Source: Lentibacillus sp. CBA3610
Lineage (GTDB): Bacteria; Bacillota; Bacilli; Bacillales; Amphibacillaceae
NCBI RefSeq assembly: GCF_013373365.1
Contig: NZ_CP035925.1
Coordinates: 3,472,001 to 3,536,000 of the forward strand
DNA: 64,000 nucleotides
Direction of reading: 5' to 3'
Shown: positions 42,061-50,601 of the stretch, in pieces
Numbering within the stretch: the stretch's first letter is position 1
Layout of the letters: each line of letters begins with the position of its first letter
Notes under the pieces: generated by a model
Databases searched by the model: none
The model's input: only the letters and a program-made list of their open reading frames with translations
What the model was told of the DNA's origin: nothing
Made by a program: the position numbers and the translations under genes

Positions 42061-43065
42061 CTACAAACTATTATAAATATTAATATAGCGGTCTGCCACT
42101 ATTGGAGCGTGGTGATGGTTCTCAATATACTGTCTGCCTTTTACACCAAGCTCTTTCCACTTTTCCTGGCTTTGCAGGAGATCTTTTAAAACAGCGGTTA
42201 TCGTATCGGGATTGGCATTGACGATGGGCAGCTCCCGCGGATACTTTGATACAAGGTCCGGTCTTATATAACATATGACCGGCTTTCCATGTGCCATGGC
42301 CTCTGAGCTGATATAACCACTGGCACCAATCAGCAGCTGATCAATCACGATATCTGCCCTGGACAGAAGGTTTTTGGCTTCTGCATTCGAGACACCTTCA
42401 ATTAATTGAAATTGGAATGAAAAGCCGGAATGCTTCAATTCGTTCACGGCATTAAGAATAAATTCCGTCCCTTTAATATGCCGTGATGTCGGAGCGTGTA
42501 CAACAAGGGGAGGTGTGTTTTTAGGTGAAGGATAATGTGGTGTATACTGATTGGCATCAATCGTGTGTGGAATAACGTGGACATGTTTATAAGTGTTTTT
42601 AATATAGGATTCCAATTCATAATCCTGAACAATAGCGTGATCGCTATATTTTGCCAGCATGTTAACATTTTGATTGATTTTCGCTTCGGTCCATTCCGGT
42701 TTTATCCGGACGTAAGGATTATTTGTTTGGGCAGCCGATTTAAGTCTGATTTCTGAACCATGATGATGAACAATCATCTTCTTTCCGGCGCGCTTCAGCA
42801 TTTTCAGGTCGCTCTTGTCGGCGAAAAATGTTTCACCGAAATGAAAATGAAAAATGTCATACTGAAGCATCGATTCCTTCAAAAATTGCTTCACCTTTTT
42901 TCTTCGTTCCTGATTTGAAAGGGTATTCAGCTGCAGACAAATATCCGGCTTAAATTCAAATGGGTGTTCATCAAAGTAGCATGATGTCGATTGAATGCCT
43001 TGTGACTCGAGCGCATGGGACAATTCAATCATTGGCGAGCCATAAGGCAAATGCAATACCCGCAC
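42061..43065 (-). CDS. family-1/4 glycosyltransferase
   Basis: A 334-residue GT-B glycosyltransferase. The C-terminal nucleotide-sugar domain has VVHAPTSRHIKGTEFILNAV and ADIVIDQLLIGASGYISSEAMAHGKPVICY, the E-containing donor site. The N-terminal acceptor domain starts RVLHLPYGSPMIELSHALE. GTG 43065 is preferred (AAAGGA 8 bases upstream); ATG 43074 is directly against the ribosome site. It follows the next glycosyltransferase gene by only a few bases and is co-transcribed with it. Confidence 0.88.
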   Translation of the reverse strand: MRVLHLPYGSPMIELSHALESQGIQSTSCYFDEHPFEFKPDICLQLNTLSNQERRKKVKQFLKESMLQYDIFHFHFGETFFADKSDLKMLKRAGKKMIVHHHGSEIRLKSAAQTNNPYVRIKPEWTEAKINQNVNMLAKYSDHAIVQDYELESYIKNTYKHVHVIPHTIDANQYTPHYPSPKNTPPLVVHAPTSRHIKGTEFILNAVNELKHSGFSFQFQLIEGVSNAEAKNLLSRADIVIDQLLIGASGYISSEAMAHGKPVICYIRPDLVSKYPRELPIVNANPDTITAVLKDLLQSQEKWKELGVKGRQYIENHHHAPIVADRYINIYNSL

Positions 43066-43080
43066 GATAACCATCCTTTC

Positions 43081-44304
43081 CTAGTCTTGTGATAATTGAC
43101 GATAAACAGTGAACAGCCGCTTCTCCATGTGTTCCCAGCTATACCTGGTCGCGATGATGTTGCGTGCAGACAGGCCCATCTCCCGGATTTTGCTTCTGTC
43201 AGATGCCGCCTGGATGAGCTTCTGTACATAATCCCCGGCGGTGGCCTGCCTTTTTTTGACAATATATCCGCAATGATATGTGTCAATAAAATCTTCCATA
43301 TCTGTGCATTGATTGACGATAACCGGGATGCCATTATTCAAATAACTGAAGAACTTGTTAGGCATTGCAAAGCGGTTGTTCAGGGAGTTCGCTGCATCCA
43401 GATCAATCCATCCTATGTCAACGTCCTTCATGGCTTCAGGGATGGCTGTATAGTCTACCCAGCCAGTATATTCAATTTTATTTTTTAAGTGTAGGTCCAG
43501 CTGCTTGAGATAATCTTTTTCGAAATGCTTACCGCCGCCAATGATTTTGAGTTTCACCGGAAAATGTTCATTACACCACTGCAATATGCGTATCAGTTTC
43601 TGGAAGTTGCCCCTTTTGCGATTCAGGATCCCTTCATATCCGAGGACAATTTCCGGGGTGTCGGCCTTGTTGGGGTTATACTCAGCTGCCAAAGGGGGAG
43701 AATTATAAATCACCTCGATTGGCAAATCCTGATTTATGGTGTGGTGCCATGCCTTAATGGATTCCGATACAGTTATTATATAGTCCAGTTCGCTTAACAT
43801 AATTTCCAGCATTTGTTTTTTAACATGCTGCGTGTTGCGGGATTCATTAACCAGCGGATCGGGCTCCAGTTCGTGGCTGTCATAGATCAGCTGGCATTGC
43901 TTCCCGCTTGCCGCTAACGCCCGTTTGATGCCAATCCCTGCATATAATGACATAAACTCATGTGCATGGTAAATATCAGCTGCTTGCTCAGTACCTATCA
44001 GTGTCAAAGGGTGACTAAAGCGGGTATGCCCCCCGGAACGGAGATGATGGTAAAGTTCTTTAAGGTTTTTTTCAAGATGCATCTGTTCATACGTCACGAT
44101 ATTAATACCTTCATGGTTAAACGTCTGATTCAGAAACGTATCCTTGAATACACGCCCATCCGTATCAAACAGGTAACCCTTTCTTCTCGGTACAATCATT
44201 GTGACGGTGTAACCTTGTTTCAGCAGACTTTTGGCTTCTTTTTTAAAAATCCTCGCATCCAAAAACGGGTGTTCAGATACTAAAAAGCAAACGTTTTTTC
44301 CCAT
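43081..44304 (-). CDS. GT-B glycosyltransferase, paralogue of the gene at 48466
   Basis: A 407-residue glycosyltransferase. The N-terminus CFLVSEHPFLDARIFKKEAK is shared almost word for word with the product of 48466-49680, as are the centre (YDSHELEPDPL versus YDSHELTPDPL) and the C-terminal FAMPNKFFSYLNNGIPV. The donor domain has GYEGILNRKRGNFQ and the C-terminal DIGWIDLD. ATG 44304 has GGAGGGAC 5-10 bases upstream. First gene of a two-gene operon with the transferase at 42061. Confidence 0.9.
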   Translation of the reverse strand: MGKNVCFLVSEHPFLDARIFKKEAKSLLKQGYTVTMIVPRRKGYLFDTDGRVFKDTFLNQTFNHEGINIVTYEQMHLEKNLKELYHHLRSGGHTRFSHPLTLIGTEQAADIYHAHEFMSLYAGIGIKRALAASGKQCQLIYDSHELEPDPLVNESRNTQHVKKQMLEIMLSELDYIITVSESIKAWHHTINQDLPIEVIYNSPPLAAEYNPNKADTPEIVLGYEGILNRKRGNFQKLIRILQWCNEHFPVKLKIIGGGKHFEKDYLKQLDLHLKNKIEYTGWVDYTAIPEAMKDVDIGWIDLDAANSLNNRFAMPNKFFSYLNNGIPVIVNQCTDMEDFIDTYHCGYIVKKRQATAGDYVQKLIQAASDRSKIREMGLSARNIIATRYSWEHMEKRLFTVYRQLSQD

Positions 44305-44369
44305 CACTGTCCCTCCAAAAATTGGCTGAAACACTACTGCAAACGTATTAACAACTTCCCGGATTTATT

Positions 44370-44378
44370 CATACAATC
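44370..44378 (+). promoter_or_regulatory. Sporulation-type -10 (CATACAATC) before the SDR gene
   Basis: CATACAAT at 44370-44377 with AACA 16 bases upstream (44350-44353) fits the mother-cell sigma-E/sigma-K pattern (mACm, 16-17 bases, CATAnnnTA; the last base is C instead of A). Confidence 0.4.
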
Positions 44379-44422
44379 TAAAGCAAGTAAGTGGATAGTA
44401 CTGATTGCTGGGAGGAAGCAGG

Positions 44423-45181
44423 ATGGAACGTAATCTGAAAGGAAAGAAGGTGCTGGTAACCGGCGGAACAAGAGGGATCGGAAAGGCAATTGCAAAGGCA
44501 TTTCTTGCTGAAGGCGCGCACATTGGCATTGCAGCCAGAAGCTATAGTGAACTCATACAGACAAAAAATGAATTAGGCATTCAAAATATCTACCAAATCG
44601 ATCTATTAAAACATGACGACAGAGAATGGGTGATGACAGAATTCATCAAGGACTTTAATACGATTGATGTGCTCGTTAACAATGCAGCAGCCAATCATGG
44701 CAAATCCGTATTGAATACGCCGGTTCGTGTATTTGGTGAAGCAATGGAGCTGAATTTCATAGCTGCCGTTCACTTAAGTCAGCTGGCGGCTCAGAAAATG
44801 ATCCAAAACAATAGCGGCGTTATTATCAATATTTCATCCATTTATGGTAAAGAAGCTGGTGGTTCACCTTCATATAATGCCTCCAAGGCCGCATTGACCA
44901 GTTTCACGAAATCATTCAGCACGGAGGTGATTAAGGATAATGTGCGTGTCGTTGGCATTGCCCCTGGTGCCATCTATCACCCCAATGACGTGTGGGAACG
45001 GCGATTGGAACGTGATCCGGACTATCTGAAAAACTATGCCCGGGAGAAGATACCGGCGGGTCGGCTTGGAACACCGGGAGAGATAGCGGATGCGGCGGTT
45101 TTTTTAGCATCTGATGAGGCTTCCTGGATCGTAGGGTCGACAATTTCGGTAGATGGCGGGCAATCCAGATTGAACTTTTAA
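44423..45181 (+). CDS. SDR-family oxidoreductase
   Basis: A 252-residue short-chain dehydrogenase. NAD(P) motif TGGTRGIGKAIA (about 13-24), NNAAANHG, catalytic Ser in NISSIYG and YxxxK in PSYNASKAALTSFTKSF (about 151-155). C-terminal DGGQSRLNF. ATG 44423 has GGGAGGAAG 5 bases upstream. It is 22 bases before the epimerase gene and begins a plus-strand operon of three genes. Substrate unknown; in this context a keto-sugar or sugar-nucleotide reductase is plausible. Confidence 0.88.
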   Translation: MERNLKGKKVLVTGGTRGIGKAIAKAFLAEGAHIGIAARSYSELIQTKNELGIQNIYQIDLLKHDDREWVMTEFIKDFNTIDVLVNNAAANHGKSVLNTPVRVFGEAMELNFIAAVHLSQLAAQKMIQNNSGVIINISSIYGKEAGGSPSYNASKAALTSFTKSFSTEVIKDNVRVVGIAPGAIYHPNDVWERRLERDPDYLKNYAREKIPAGRLGTPGEIADAAVFLASDEASWIVGSTISVDGGQSRLNF

Positions 45182-45203
45182 ATCATGGAAAGGAATGAAG
45201 TGA

Positions 45204-46178
45204 TTGCGACAGTCAATTGTAAATAGCAATGTATTGGTTATAGGGGGAGCCGGCTTTATTGGAAGTCATCTGGCAGACAGATTAATAGCAGAAGGGGCAA
45301 ATCAGGTCGTCATTATTGATAGCCTCTTTATCGGGAAAAAAGCGAATATCAAAAAGGCCTTGAACAATGGTGCGATTCTTTATGTGGATGATGCGGAAAA
45401 TCAGGAAGCACTTGGGTATATCATCGAAAATCACGCGATTGACATTGTTTTCAACTGCGCCACAAAACCACTGAATTATTCATTTATCAATCCTTCCAAT
45501 ACGTTTCTGACAAATGTCCTGGTATTAAAAAATTTATTGGAATGTCAGCGGCAAAAGAAATTTCAAACACTATGCCACGTTTCCTCATCTGAAGCATACG
45601 GTTCTGCCCAGTACGAGCCCATGGACGAGGGACACCCGCTTGATCCTGAGACACCTTATGCAGCCGGGAAAGCTGCGGCGGATTTAATGCTGCAAACGTA
45701 TGTGAACATGTTTGATCTGGACGCCTTTATTATCCGGCCTTTTAATAATTACGGACCGAGGCAGAATTTTGCTGGACCAATGGCCGGTGTTATTCCGCTG
45801 ACGATCAATAAAATTCTTGAGAATGAACAACCGGAAATCCATGGGGACGGCAAGCAAACAAGAGATTATGTTTACGTGGAAGATACAGCTGAGATGGCAT
45901 TAAATGTTTTTCCGTTTGTCTCGCCTGGTGAGAGTGTCAATATCTCCACAGATCAGCAATTATCAATTCAATATGTTATTGAATCAATCGAAAACGTTAT
46001 GAACTACCAGGGAGAAACCTTAAAAAAACCTGTGCGAACAGCAGATGTTATGAGTCACAGGGGAACAGTCAAAAAATTACACACTCTGATTGGCCAATGG
46101 GATAAGACACCTTTTAAAGAGGGCATTCAAAATACAGTCAATTGGGTGAAAGCTGTGAAGGAAGAGGAGGGCGTATGA
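45204..46178 (+). CDS. NAD-dependent sugar-nucleotide epimerase/dehydratase
   Basis: A 324-residue extended SDR. Cofactor motif VIGGAGFIGSHLADRL (about 12-27), catalytic SSEAYG with YAAGKAAADLM (about 150-160), and the substrate motif RPFNNYGPRQNF. It resembles UDP-glucuronate/UDP-GlcNAc C4-epimerases and dTDP-glucose 4,6-dehydratases; the exact reaction cannot be set from sequence alone. The start is TTG 45204, with GGAATGAAG upstream. Its stop overlaps the next start (ATGA). Confidence 0.88.
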   Translation: MRQSIVNSNVLVIGGAGFIGSHLADRLIAEGANQVVIIDSLFIGKKANIKKALNNGAILYVDDAENQEALGYIIENHAIDIVFNCATKPLNYSFINPSNTFLTNVLVLKNLLECQRQKKFQTLCHVSSSEAYGSAQYEPMDEGHPLDPETPYAAGKAAADLMLQTYVNMFDLDAFIIRPFNNYGPRQNFAGPMAGVIPLTINKILENEQPEIHGDGKQTRDYVYVEDTAEMALNVFPFVSPGESVNISTDQQLSIQYVIESIENVMNYQGETLKKPVRTADVMSHRGTVKKLHTLIGQWDKTPFKEGIQNTVNWVKAVKEEEGV

Positions 46179-47257
46179 ACGTATTAACGGTCATTGGAGC
46201 CAGGCCTCAATTTATTAAGGCATGTATGCTGTCAAGAGCCTTGAAATCATATCCTGAAGTAAACGAAATCATCGTTCATACGGGACAGCATTATGACGCC
46301 AGCATGTCTGATGTTTTTTTCGAGCAGCTGAAGCTCCCCAAGCCGGATTATTATTTGGGAATCGGGTCCGGGACTCACGCCTTGCAAACCGGAAAAATGC
46401 TAATGGAACTGGAAAAAATAATGACCGCCGTTAATCCGGATATGGTCGTGGTGTATGGCGATACGAATTCCACACTTGCCGGAAGCCTGGCAGCATCAAA
46501 GCTTCATACCCCGATTGCCCATATCGAATCCGGCCTGCGCAGTTTCAATAGAAAAATGCCTGAGGAGATAAATCGGGTGGTGACGGATCATCTTTCTGAC
46601 TGGTTATTCTGTCCTTCCCGTAGTGCCGCCGAAAACTTGAAGCGCGAGGGAATGGAGAAGCAGGTTTTTGTAACGGGTGATATTATGTATGATGCCGTTC
46701 GCCACTTTAAATCATTTGCCGGGCAGCAATCCACCATTTTGCAGGAACTGTCACTGTCAGAAAATAACTATTATCTGGCGACCATTCATCGTGCGGAAAA
46801 CACGGATGATCCCAATCGCCTGAAAGCTATTCTTGAAGGCCTCATGCAACTCAAAAAGAGGACAGTCCTGCCATCGCATCCGAGGACAAAGCGTAAAATC
46901 GATGAGTTTAAATTAAATGATATCATCGATACGTCCCATATTAAAATGGTGGAGCCGTTAAGTTACTTTGATACGCTGACCATTGCTTCCAATGCCAATG
47001 TCATTCTAACCGATTCCGGGGGATTGCAGAAAGAAGCCTATATGCTCCAGGTTCCTTGTATTACGCTCAGGGATGAAACGGAATGGATGGAAACGGTGAA
47101 AACAGGCTGGAACCGCTTAGCAGGTGCTAATAAAGAGCAAATTGCGGATAAGGTCATGACATGTCATACACCTGAGGAATCGCCGCCGATTTTTGGAGAT
47201 GGCAACGCTGCGCAGCAAATTGCCGGGATATTAATAAATGGCGATGCGGAAAATTAA
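46175..47257 (+). CDS. UDP-N-acetylglucosamine 2-epimerase family (WecB/MnaA/WbpI)
   Basis: A 360-residue non-hydrolysing 2-epimerase. Signatures are VIGARPQFIKACMLSRAL at the start, VHTGQHYDASMS, VYGDTNSTLAGSLAA, HIESGLRSFNRKMPEEINR and LTDSGGLQKEAYML. It converts UDP-GlcNAc to UDP-ManNAc or, as WbpI does, acts on UDP-2,3-diacetamido-glucuronic acid; neighbours favour the latter but do not prove it. ATG 46175 overlaps the preceding stop by 4 bases with GAGGAGGG upstream. Last gene of the three-gene operon. Confidence 0.92.
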   Translation: MNVLTVIGARPQFIKACMLSRALKSYPEVNEIIVHTGQHYDASMSDVFFEQLKLPKPDYYLGIGSGTHALQTGKMLMELEKIMTAVNPDMVVVYGDTNSTLAGSLAASKLHTPIAHIESGLRSFNRKMPEEINRVVTDHLSDWLFCPSRSAAENLKREGMEKQVFVTGDIMYDAVRHFKSFAGQQSTILQELSLSENNYYLATIHRAENTDDPNRLKAILEGLMQLKKRTVLPSHPRTKRKIDEFKLNDIIDTSHIKMVEPLSYFDTLTIASNANVILTDSGGLQKEAYMLQVPCITLRDETEWMETVKTGWNRLAGANKEQIADKVMTCHTPEESPPIFGDGNAAQQIAGILINGDAEN

Positions 47258-47299
47258 AACAGGCTGAGATGGGTTACACCCACCTCAGCCTGTTTTAAA
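47251..47299 (+). terminator. Terminator of the SDR-epimerase operon
   Basis: AAAACAGGCTGAG and CTCAGCCTGTTTT form a long stem with an inner TGGG/CCCA pairing, directly after the stop codon. Confidence 0.85.
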
Positions 47300-47315
47300 A
47301 AGCTAAGAAAGGATA

Positions 47316-47394
47316 TCATTTTTTCAATCCTGAAATCGGCAAATTCGCCGATTTCTTCAAGTCTGACTTCCGGCATCTGACCTCTGGAAAGACG
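47316..47394 (-). repeat. Dispersed repeat, copy 2
   Basis: The minus strand reads CGTCTTTCCAGAGGTCAG, ATGCCGGAAGTCAGAC, TTGAAGAAATCGGCGAAT, TTGCCGATTTCAGGATTG. This is about 90% the same as copies 1 and 3. The core AAATCGGC-GAATTT-GCCGATTT is a perfect inverted repeat. Confidence 0.88.
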
Positions 47395-47419
47395 AGGTTG
47401 ATTCCGAGTCTTTCCAATG

Positions 47420-48442
47420 TTAGCATACTTTTCCTTTTAGGTAGCCTTTCCATCTTGTTAGAGTTTCGTTCATGTTTGGATCGTTTTCAATCGAATTCAA
47501 AGCGGCCAGCAAATGAATATGGCCAATATGGTATCCCCATGTGGCAACATTCGGGTAGCCGCCATTTGTTGTATAATGTGTCAGATCGTATGCTGTACGA
47601 TTCCCCAGGTCGTAAAGCGGGAGCATTCTTTTTAACGTAACGATTCCTCTGTCATACAGCCATTTGGCCTCGTTATTATTTGTTGCTTTGAATAAATCAT
47701 ATAATCCGATTAATGAAAACATGAAGCCATTTAAAACGTAGCTTGGCGGATCTGTCGGGCACTCTTCATAGAATAAGTAGTTGCTTTCGAATTTAGCCAG
47801 TACACCATTTCCGGCAGAAGGGGTTTTAAATAGCATTTTGGCCTGTAAAGCGTAAGAACGGTACTTCCTGTTTTTTGTCAGGTAAAAAGCTCTGGATAGT
47901 ACCGACATGGCCATGCCAAGGCCAATAGCTGAATACCAGGGGCCTTTAAGTTTATTCAGCCTTTTCGGAAAGAAGTCATGGTCAAATTGATAGGCCCACC
48001 CACCGCGGGAGTCCTGGTGATTTACGAACCAATCAGCGACCCTCAGGAATTTATTTTTACTCGATACGTCATTGGTCTTCAAATAAAGACTGTAATGCTG
48101 CAAGCCATATTGAGCGATCGTGGATGGGTTAAAATAAGCACCATGTGGATAAATTGTTTTGGGAATTCCTTCAGGGGTGAACGTTACATGCCAGTTTTCA
48201 ACCTTAATCTTATCGTAATGCAAATAATTTCCTTTACTATCGTAATGAGTGATATCAAAAACGTTTGCATTTGTCAGTTTTAGTCCTAATGTTTGTGTTT
48301 TTTCGTTCCATTGTTGTTCGAGATGGCATCCCTTTTCGATTAACGATATTGGTATATATAATTCATCGTCTATTCGCTTACCGTTTCCTTCTAATTCATC
48401 ATGCAGTGTTACTTTAATGGTATGAACTGAATTAGAATCCAT
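47420..48442 (-). CDS. D-glucuronyl C5-epimerase family protein
   Basis: A 340-residue protein. Residues 100-330 match the C-terminal domain of D-glucuronyl C5-epimerases (alpha/alpha barrel): YGLQHYSLYLKTND, WFVNHQDSRGGWAYQFDHDF, WYSAIGLGMAMSVLSRAFYL, then YEECPTDPPSYVLNGFMFSL, LYDLGNRTAYDL and a final IGHIHLLAAL. In animals and some bacteria this family inverts C5 of uronic acid residues within a polymer, such as heparosan. No signal peptide is visible, so it would act in the cytoplasm or mother cell. ATG 48442 has GGAGGTG 6 bases upstream. It is 24 bases after a glycosyltransferase gene, in the same operon. Confidence 0.85.
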   Translation of the reverse strand: MDSNSVHTIKVTLHDELEGNGKRIDDELYIPISLIEKGCHLEQQWNEKTQTLGLKLTNANVFDITHYDSKGNYLHYDKIKVENWHVTFTPEGIPKTIYPHGAYFNPSTIAQYGLQHYSLYLKTNDVSSKNKFLRVADWFVNHQDSRGGWAYQFDHDFFPKRLNKLKGPWYSAIGLGMAMSVLSRAFYLTKNRKYRSYALQAKMLFKTPSAGNGVLAKFESNYLFYEECPTDPPSYVLNGFMFSLIGLYDLFKATNNNEAKWLYDRGIVTLKRMLPLYDLGNRTAYDLTHYTTNGGYPNVATWGYHIGHIHLLAALNSIENDPNMNETLTRWKGYLKGKVC

Positions 48443-48465
48443 AAATTTCACCTCCAATCGTTACC

Positions 48466-49680
48466 TCACAATGACCGGTAAACATCGAACAATCGTTTCT
48501 CCATGTTTTCCCATGAGTAGAATTTTTCCATGACGAGTCGACTGTTTCTGCTCATTTGCTGCATTTTGCGTTTGTTTTGGTGAAGTGAAAGCAGTGCCTC
48601 TGCGAAGTCCTCTGCGTTTGCATTCGTTTTGTTGAGTACAAGGCCGCAATGATGCCGGTTGATGAATAATTCCATATCTTTACATTTATTGACAACAACA
48701 GGTATACCGTTATTCAAATAGCTGAAAAATTTATTCGGCAATGCGTAGTTCTGGTTAAGCGACTGTTCAACATTTTCCATGTCAACGAGGCCGATATCAA
48801 TTTCATTCATATGCTGTGGTATGGTGTGATAATCGACCCACCCGGTTGATGTTATGTGACGATCGAGGTGATCCGGTATGTCAATGGGGAGACCATACCT
48901 ATTTCCGCCAATTACCTTGAATTGAAAATCGACCTCCTCTGAGCATAATTCTGAAATGCCGATCATTTTTTCCTTGAATCCTTTTTGCGTATCGACATTT
49001 CCTTCATAACCGACTGTCAATTTATTGGCGTTATACCATTTTGGTTTATAGTCTTTGGCGAGCGGGGGCGCATTATAGATGACGTCAACAGGCAGATGTG
49101 GTTTATGGGATAAATACCATGATTTAATTGAATCGGATACTGTAATAACATGATCGACTTCATCGAGCATTGTAAGCAGTTTTTGTTTTAATAGATTTCT
49201 TCTTTCCTCCGGGTATTTAGGGTCTAAAGGGTCCGGTGTCAATTCGTGGCTGTCATAGATTAATTTGACATCTTTTCCCTTCTTCTGCTTCATTTGCCGT
49301 TTAATGCCGACACCCGCAAAAAGGGAAAGGTACTCATGGGTATGATAAATGTCAGCCTTCTCCTGAACGGCAAGCTGTGTCAAAGGGTTATTGAACCCTT
49401 GATTCCCCCAGACTCTTTCGGGGCTTAAAACGTGACTTAATGCTCTTTCGCATTTCTCGTAATCGTAAGCCACAATTTTTATACCTTCATAGGTAAACAC
49501 TTTGTTCCGGTATTGTTTCGTAAAAGGGTTACCATCAATATCAAACAGACGGCCATTTCTTCTTGGCACAATCATCGTGACACGGTATCCCTTTTTCAGC
49601 AGGCTTTTTGCTTCCTTTTTAAAAATCCTTGCGTCTAAAAACGGATGATGGGCAACAACCATGCAGACTTTTTTGGCCAT
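48466..49680 (-). CDS. GT-B glycosyltransferase, paralogue of the gene at 43081
   Basis: A 404-residue glycosyltransferase whose start (CMVVAHHPFLDARIFKKEAK, VTMIVPRRNGRLFDIDG), centre (LIYDSHELTPDPLD, DHVITVSDSIKSWYL) and end (ALPNKFFSYLNNGIPVVVNK) mirror the protein encoded at 43081-44304. ATG 49680 has AGGTGG 7 bases upstream; the open frame before it is dispersed-repeat DNA. First gene of an operon with the C5-epimerase, so it may add the uronic acid that is then epimerised (inference). Confidence 0.9.
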   Translation of the reverse strand: MAKKVCMVVAHHPFLDARIFKKEAKSLLKKGYRVTMIVPRRNGRLFDIDGNPFTKQYRNKVFTYEGIKIVAYDYEKCERALSHVLSPERVWGNQGFNNPLTQLAVQEKADIYHTHEYLSLFAGVGIKRQMKQKKGKDVKLIYDSHELTPDPLDPKYPEERRNLLKQKLLTMLDEVDHVITVSDSIKSWYLSHKPHLPVDVIYNAPPLAKDYKPKWYNANKLTVGYEGNVDTQKGFKEKMIGISELCSEEVDFQFKVIGGNRYGLPIDIPDHLDRHITSTGWVDYHTIPQHMNEIDIGLVDMENVEQSLNQNYALPNKFFSYLNNGIPVVVNKCKDMELFINRHHCGLVLNKTNANAEDFAEALLSLHQNKRKMQQMSRNSRLVMEKFYSWENMEKRLFDVYRSL

Positions 49681-49746
49681 TACGATCCACCTTTCGTGTT
49701 TGTTTCCGTGTTGGAATGTCCGGTAAGAAAAACTCGGATGTCGACT

Positions 49747-49836
49747 CGTCTTTCCAGAGGTCAGATGGCGGAAGTCAGCTTTGAAGAAATCGGCGAATTT
49801 GCCGATTTCAAGATTGAAAACCACCCCTGAAATGAT
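49747..49836 (+). repeat. Dispersed repeat, copy 3
   Basis: CGTCTTTCCAGAGGTCAG, ATGGCGGAAGTCAGCTTT, GAAGAAATCGGCGAATTTG, CCGATTTCAAGATTGAAA, CTGAAATGAT. Immediately upstream of the glycosyltransferase gene, opposite strand. A short partial match (GACTCGTCTTTCCAG) is also at 52701-52715. Confidence 0.88.
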
Positions 49837-49909
49837 GCTTTCTTAACTTGTCAAATAGCAATGGATGACGATCCATCGCTTTCGTTCTGTTCTGGTGAGT
49901 AACTTAAGA

Positions 49910-50590
49910 TTAAGGCTGAAGTTTCTTCGCAGGAACCCCTGCAGCTGTTATGTCATTACTTATATCCTTTGTAACAGCAGCTCCGGCTCCGATGATGCTA
50001 TTGCGGCCAATTGTCACGCCAGGCAGCAGTGAAGCATTGTTTCCGATTTTTGCTCCCTTCTTAATATAAGGTCCTTTCAAGTTATAGCTTTCAGCACCCA
50101 TATACTTATCATTTGACATGGATACACATGGCCCGATAAATACATTATCCTCCAATGTTGTATCACCCGTTACATATGCCAATGTCTGAATGGTGCAGGA
50201 TTTTCCGATGGTACTGTTCAATTCGACAATCGCTGCTCTTCCTACGACTGATTTCTCATCAACTGAAACATTTTCCCTGATACTTGCGTGGTCACCGATA
50301 AATACGTTTTGACCGATGATTGTACCGGCATAGATGGAGACCAATTGACCGATTGTTGTATGCGACTGGATCACAAGCCGGTCAACCTTGTTGGTCGAGT
50401 TGCGCATCCGCTCATTGACAGCTGGCTGGATGCCCAGGACACAATGATTTCCAATTGTGACATTATGACCAATTTGTGTCCCTTCCAGGATTGTTGTGTT
50501 ATGACCGATTGTCACATTTTCCCCTATCACAACATCCTCTTCAATAACGACATGCTTTCCAATCTGTGCTGTTTCGGGAATGGCAGACAA
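49910..50590 (-). CDS. left-handed beta-helix acyltransferase (WbpD-like)
   Basis: A 226-residue trimeric acetyltransferase made of hexapeptide repeats from residue 5 to about 205 (IGKHVVIEEDVVIGENVTIG, FIGDHASIRENVSV, SLLPGVTIGRNSIIGAGAAV). The ending GVPAKKLQP is typical. WbpD-type enzymes N-acetylate the 3-amino group of UDP-2-acetamido-3-amino-glucuronic acid, which fits the other genes here. It follows the CgeB-like gene by about 11 bases, in one operon. The hexapeptide array is long for this family (usually about 190 residues). Confidence 0.88.
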   Translation of the reverse strand: MSAIPETAQIGKHVVIEEDVVIGENVTIGHNTTILEGTQIGHNVTIGNHCVLGIQPAVNERMRNSTNKVDRLVIQSHTTIGQLVSIYAGTIIGQNVFIGDHASIRENVSVDEKSVVGRAAIVELNSTIGKSCTIQTLAYVTGDTTLEDNVFIGPCVSMSNDKYMGAESYNLKGPYIKKGAKIGNNASLLPGVTIGRNSIIGAGAAVTKDISNDITAAGVPAKKLQP

Positions 50591-50601
50591 ATGAATCCCT
50601 C

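Noticed and set aside
49645-49830. 61-codon ORF upstream of the glycosyltransferase on the opposite strand
   Set aside because: It is dispersed repeat copy 3 read as protein plus antisense of the glycosyltransferase start.
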